Shown: positions 5,919-8,337 of the stretch, piece by piece
Numbering within the stretch: the stretch's first letter is position 1
How the letters are laid out: each line of letters starts with the position of its first letter
Assembly (NCBI GenBank): GCA_003694355.1
Contig: RFKI01000318.1
Location: forward strand, 1 to 8,337
Length of the DNA: 8,337 nt
Source of the DNA: Bdellovibrio sp.
GTDB lineage: Bacteria > Bdellovibrionota > Bdellovibrionia > Bdellovibrionales > UBA1609
Reading direction: 5' to 3'
Position numbers and translations under genes: made by a program
The notes under the pieces: generated by a model
Told to the model about the DNA's origin: nothing
The model's input: the letters and a program-made list of their open reading frames with translations, nothing else
Databases searched by the model: none

Positions 5919-6275
5919 ATGAATTTAAAAAAAATAGATCCTGCTTTTGATATTTTAAAAGAATTTGCTAAAGCCACAAAGGGTTCTCCTAAAGACATTC
6001 AAAAAATGAGGGAAAAGAACATTTATAGTGATGGGGCCTTGCCTGCTAAGGTAAAGGTGATTTTTTCTCTATTATGGTCTATTTCTACAAAGTGTGAACC
6101 TTGTATTAAATATTATGCTCAAAAAGCTAAAGAGCTTGGTGTCACAGAATCCGAAATGGGTGAAGCGATGGCTGTGGCTTCAACAATGGGTGGATGTGTA
6201 GGCGAAATGTGGGCTTTAAAAGCTTTTAAAGCTTTTCATGATGAAAATGAGTCTTCAGAGTCTTGTTGTGTTTGA
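5919..6275 (+). CDS. AhpD/carboxymuconolactone decarboxylase-like small CxxC protein
   Basis: Small probably cytosolic all-helical protein (118 residues) of the AhpD-like fold, whose studied members are thiol-disulfide enzymes or decarboxylases. The family core is LLWSISTKCEPCIKYYAQKA at 51-70: CxxC at C59/C62, followed by the conserved KELGVTESEMGEAM helix and the MGG turn. The histidine normally four residues after the second cysteine is Y66, and no glutamate is evident at the usual place before the motif. Other thiols are C93 and a C-terminal pair C116-C117 in ESSESCCV. It is the last gene of the merT-merP operon, 28 nt after merP with ribosome site AAGGGAG. This suggests a thiol-based role in metal handling, which is inference. 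No signal peptide is present. Confidence 0.8.
   Translation: MNLKKIDPAFDILKEFAKATKGSPKDIQKMREKNIYSDGALPAKVKVIFSLLWSISTKCEPCIKYYAQKAKELGVTESEMGEAMAVASTMGGCVGEMWALKAFKAFHDENESSESCCV
6213..6232. repeat. 20-bp perfect palindrome inside the AhpD-like gene
   Basis: GCTTTAAAAG followed by its reverse complement CTTTTAAAGC gives an uninterrupted self-complementary 20-mer. It encodes part of ALKAFKAF, so it may simply reflect the repeated codons. A close relative (GCTTTAAA-cc-TTTAAAGC) occurs 100 bp downstream, outside the gene. Confidence 0.6.
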
Positions 6276-6304
6276 GGTATTATTGTAGAAAAAATTCCCA
6301 GCTA

Positions 6305-6414
6305 AGGCTTAGAGCCTGTCTTAACTTTAAGGGGGCTTTAAACCTTTAAAGCACTTGTATTTAAAACCTGGTTTTTAAATCAGAGAACACTTGTGTTGAT
6401 CTCTTCGTCAAGAG
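6305..6414. terminator. Palindrome-dense convergent intergenic region, probable bidirectional termination zone
   Basis: Between the two convergent operons lie six short inverted repeats in 110 bp. They are AGGCT-tag-AGCCT (6305-6317), CTTAA-ct-TTAAG (6320-6331), GCTTTAAA-cc-TTTAAAGC (6335-6352), an ATTTAAAACC/GGTTTTTAAAT arm pair (6359-6380), AACAC-tt-GTGTT (6386-6397) and CTCTT-cgtc-AAGAG (6401-6414). The last overlaps the znuB stop codon. None has the standard GC-rich stem plus clean T tract, so termination is likely from position but not proven by sequence. Confidence 0.45.
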
Positions 6415-7211
6415 GGTTTGATTTTATTAAGAAAGGGTAGCATGAGAATAGGGATGGAAGTGAAGCAAGTCACAAGAACAGCTCCAGCAGGCAAATCCCA
6501 TTTATAACTAAAAGCAAGCCCTATGATGCAAATTAAAAATCCTAAAATCCAACCTAAAATGAGTTGGTCTTTCATTTGGACTTTAAAAAATGTGCTAATC
6601 AATGCGGGAACAATTAAAAATGAGAATACCAGCAATATCCCAGCAACTCCAACAGATGAGGTGATAACAATTCCAAACAATGCAAAAAATAGAAAATCCC
6701 AAAATGTTCTGTGAGAGATGTTTTCGCCTGAGCTGACAGCAATAAATTGTTTTCTGAAAAGGTAGTGGATGCTTGCCACTGCAGAATAAATGGCCGCTGT
6801 TTTCAGTACGTCTTCCCATGAAACCCAGAGGATATTCCCGACAAGGATTTCTTTTATATGTTCAGCTCCATGAGAGAGGCTATTAACTACGAGAATAACA
6901 GAAGCAGATGCTAGAGCATAAACAATACCAATTAAAACTTCTTGAGATACTTTTTTTTCAAATTTTTTTGCCCAAGCAAAAAGAGCAGCTACAGCAAAAG
7001 TGTGTCCTAATGAAATAAAGTAGCTTCCTGTTGAATGATGTTCAATTCCAAAAAAAAGAGCCACTGTTGAGCCAAGTCCTGCCACTTGGGCAAGACTTAG
7101 GTCAACAAAAATAACACCTCTTTTAAGAATATGAAGTCCTAAGTAACAATGGATTCCTACAAGAATTAAGCACATAAAAAATGGTGGCAGGAAAAAAGTT
7201 AAGACATCCAT
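6408..7211 (-). CDS. znuB: Zinc/manganese-type ABC transporter permease (ZnuB/TroC family)
   Basis: Inner-membrane permease that moves a divalent metal delivered by the periplasmic binding protein. The 267 residues are largely hydrophobic, with about eight membrane segments. Family landmarks are GLHILKRGVIFVDLSLAQVAGLG near the N-terminus, the LVGNILWVSWED loop in the middle, and GIVITSSVGVAGILLVFSFLIVPALIS in the last third. I start at ATG 7211, 7 nt after GAGGAG and 1 nt after the znuA stop. The frame stays open back to 7256, but that would overlap znuA and add a charged non-family N-terminus. Metal specificity (Zn, Mn, Fe) cannot be read from the permease. The partner ATPase is not encoded next to it in this window. 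Confidence 0.92.
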   Translation of the reverse strand: MDVLTFFLPPFFMCLILVGIHCYLGLHILKRGVIFVDLSLAQVAGLGSTVALFFGIEHHSTGSYFISLGHTFAVAALFAWAKKFEKKVSQEVLIGIVYALASASVILVVNSLSHGAEHIKEILVGNILWVSWEDVLKTAAIYSAVASIHYLFRKQFIAVSSGENISHRTFWDFLFFALFGIVITSSVGVAGILLVFSFLIVPALISTFFKVQMKDQLILGWILGFLICIIGLAFSYKWDLPAGAVLVTCFTSIPILMLPFLNKIKPS

Positions 7212-7212
7212 T

Positions 7213-8112
7213 TTATTTCTCCTCAATAGCAGAGATAAGTCTTTCATAAAGGTCAAATAAATTTCTTATATTTGGTTCTCCTCCAACAGCTACAGGAATA
7301 ATTTCCACTTTTAGCCCTTTTACATCGCGGGCCACGCGTTTGGCGACGGTGGGGTCAAAATAGTTTTCCACAAGAGCGAGTTTTACGCCTTCTTTTTTAG
7401 CCTTTTTCATGACATTAAGAATGTGGCTAGCAGAAGGTGGAATTCCAGGTTTTGGCTCAAGAATAGAAATATTTTTAATGCCAAAACGATGAAAAAAGTA
7501 AGTCAGAGTTTTATGATAGGTGATTACTTTTTTTCCAGCCTTCACTCTTTCTTTCCAGTTTTTTATCTTAGCATTCATTTTTTTCGAAAAGGATTTGAAA
7601 TTGCTCTCATATTCTTTTGAGTTCTCTGGGTCCATCTTTTTAAGCTTGTCTTTTATTTTTTCAGCAATAATGAGAGCATTTTTAGGGTCAAGCATAAAGT
7701 GAGGATTTCCTTCTGGATGGACATCTCCATCAGCTCGAGAGACTCCTCCTTTAGGTTTTTCTAAAACATCAATATATTCTCCAGCAATAAAGCTTCCCTC
7801 ATTGCCAGGTCTGAGCTGAGGTTTTCTTGCTCCTCTTATTATAAGAGGAAGCCAACCTATTTCTAATCCAAGACCAACAGAGACCAAGAGATCTGCCTTT
7901 GCGGCCTTTAGAATATAAGAAGGCTTGGCTTCAAGATAATGAGGGTCTTGAGTTCCTTTGCAAATAGACTCCACATGGACTTTATTGCCTCCAATAAATT
8001 CAACAACACTTTTTAGGTTTGTTGTTGTCGTCATGATGTTTAATTTAGCTTGGGAGTTAAAAGAGAACAAAAACATTATAATAAATAAATAAACTGTATA
8101 TAACTTATTCAT
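7213..8112 (-). CDS. znuA: Metal ABC transporter substrate-binding protein (ZnuA-like, cluster 9)
   Basis: Periplasmic receptor of a zinc/manganese-type ABC importer. The 299 residues begin with a signal peptide (1-22, cleavage after NSQA); there is no lipobox. Three histidine ligands sit at the expected family positions: H58 in DPHYLEAKPS, H138 in GNPHFMLDP, and H200 in TYHKTLTYF. The fourth, acidic ligand may be E279 in VGGEP, but this is uncertain. The three-His pattern fits zinc binding. The His-rich loop seen in enterobacterial ZnuA is reduced to DGDVHPEGNPH. A long helix (about 145-190) links the two lobes. Ribosome site GAGG lies 6 nt before ATG 8112. The gene follows the outer-membrane-protein stop by 12 nt and is coupled to znuB, so all three are one operon whose promoter is outside the window. 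Confidence 0.92.
   Translation of the reverse strand: MNKLYTVYLFIIMFLFSFNSQAKLNIMTTTTNLKSVVEFIGGNKVHVESICKGTQDPHYLEAKPSYILKAAKADLLVSVGLGLEIGWLPLIIRGARKPQLRPGNEGSFIAGEYIDVLEKPKGGVSRADGDVHPEGNPHFMLDPKNALIIAEKIKDKLKKMDPENSKEYESNFKSFSKKMNAKIKNWKERVKAGKKVITYHKTLTYFFHRFGIKNISILEPKPGIPPSASHILNVMKKAKKEGVKLALVENYFDPTVAKRVARDVKGLKVEIIPVAVGGEPNIRNLFDLYERLISAIEEK
7219..7224 (-). promoter_or_regulatory. Ribosome binding site of znuB within the znuA stop region
   Basis: GAGGAG formed by the two last Glu codons of znuA lies 7 nt before ATG 7211. It fixes the znuB start and suggests translational coupling. Confidence 0.8.
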
Positions 8113-8124
8113 AAGTCACCTCGT

Positions 8125-8337
8125 TTAATAAGCATGGGCAGGGTGTGCACCAATGCTGATGTTAAGTTGTAAACTAATTCTATTTTCATTTTTGGGTTGT
8201 CCGTCATCGAGGGTTTCATACTGTAACCTTATGCCACTAAACTCTGATGGTATAAAAGCCACAAGAACAGTATGTCGCTTATTGATATTGATAGACCTTG
8301 ACTTATTAAGCCCTAAATAATCATAGCGATATTGAAC
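8125..8337 (-). CDS. C-terminal 70 residues of a probable outer-membrane beta-barrel protein (partial)
   Basis: A minus-strand frame enters from the right edge and stops at TAA 8125, 12 nt before znuA. The visible residues alternate polar and hydrophobic positions in strand-like runs (HTVLVAFIPSEFSGIRLQYE and ENRISLQLNISIG). It ends with an aromatic residue (GAHPAHAY), as outer-membrane barrel proteins usually do. The two histidines in the tail are notable beside a zinc importer. From memory, similar tails occur on outer-membrane proteins found beside znuA genes, but this cannot be checked here. It may bring zinc across the outer membrane for the ABC importer; this is inference from operon position. 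The start, length and any TonB box are outside the window. Confidence 0.6.
   Translation of the reverse strand, partial: VQYRYDYLGLNKSRSININKRHTVLVAFIPSEFSGIRLQYETLDDGQPKNENRISLQLNISIGAHPAHAY

Noticed and set aside
7212..7256. Upstream extension of the znuB reading frame, beginning at ATG 7256
   Set aside because: It overlaps znuA by over 40 bp and adds a charged N-terminus not seen in the family. ATG 7211 has a well-spaced GAGGAG.

Overview
The window comes from an AT-rich, Gram-negative-type bacterial genome. There are secreted proteins with type I signal peptides, a MerP-like periplasmic protein, and at the right edge the C-terminal tail of what looks like an outer-membrane beta-barrel. 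The pyrophosphatase and Nudix sequences look like those I associate with deltaproteobacteria-like lineages, but this placement is weak and rests only on memory of family members. No tRNA, rRNA, transposase, integrase or CRISPR array was seen.

Left part (1-4700) is mostly housekeeping. The N-terminal 667 residues of cobalamin-dependent methionine synthase (metH) run leftward off the window. Divergent from it, across a 229-bp gap with a GC-skewed tract, is family I inorganic pyrophosphatase (ppa) with a strong intrinsic terminator. Next come an unrecognised secreted protein with an acidic linker and four C-terminal cysteines, and, convergent with it, a thioredoxin-type arsenate reductase (arsC) with no other ars gene beside it. 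Divergent from arsC is a Nudix hydrolase whose putative -10 box lies between the arms of a perfect 9-bp inverted repeat.

Middle part (4735-6275) is a compact mer-type module: a MerR-family sensor divergent from a tight three-gene operon. The operon encodes a MerT-like membrane protein, a MerP-like periplasmic metal-binding protein and a small AhpD/carboxymuconolactone-decarboxylase-like CxxC protein. The intergenic promoter has TTGACC and TACAAT boxes 20 bp apart, the overlong spacer expected of MerR-activated promoters. No mercuric reductase (merA) is present.

Right part (6408-8337) is a leftward operon: the end of a probable outer-membrane protein, a zinc/manganese-type ABC substrate-binding protein (znuA-like) and its permease (znuB-like). 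The last two are translationally coupled by spacing. The ATPase gene (znuC) is not between or after them, so it must lie upstream or elsewhere. A palindrome-dense gap separates this operon from the convergent mer module.

Taken together, positions 3700-8337 are rich in metal and metalloid functions (arsenate, probably mercury or another thiophilic metal, and probably zinc). The most interesting part is the reductase-less merR/merT/merP/AhpD-like unit.
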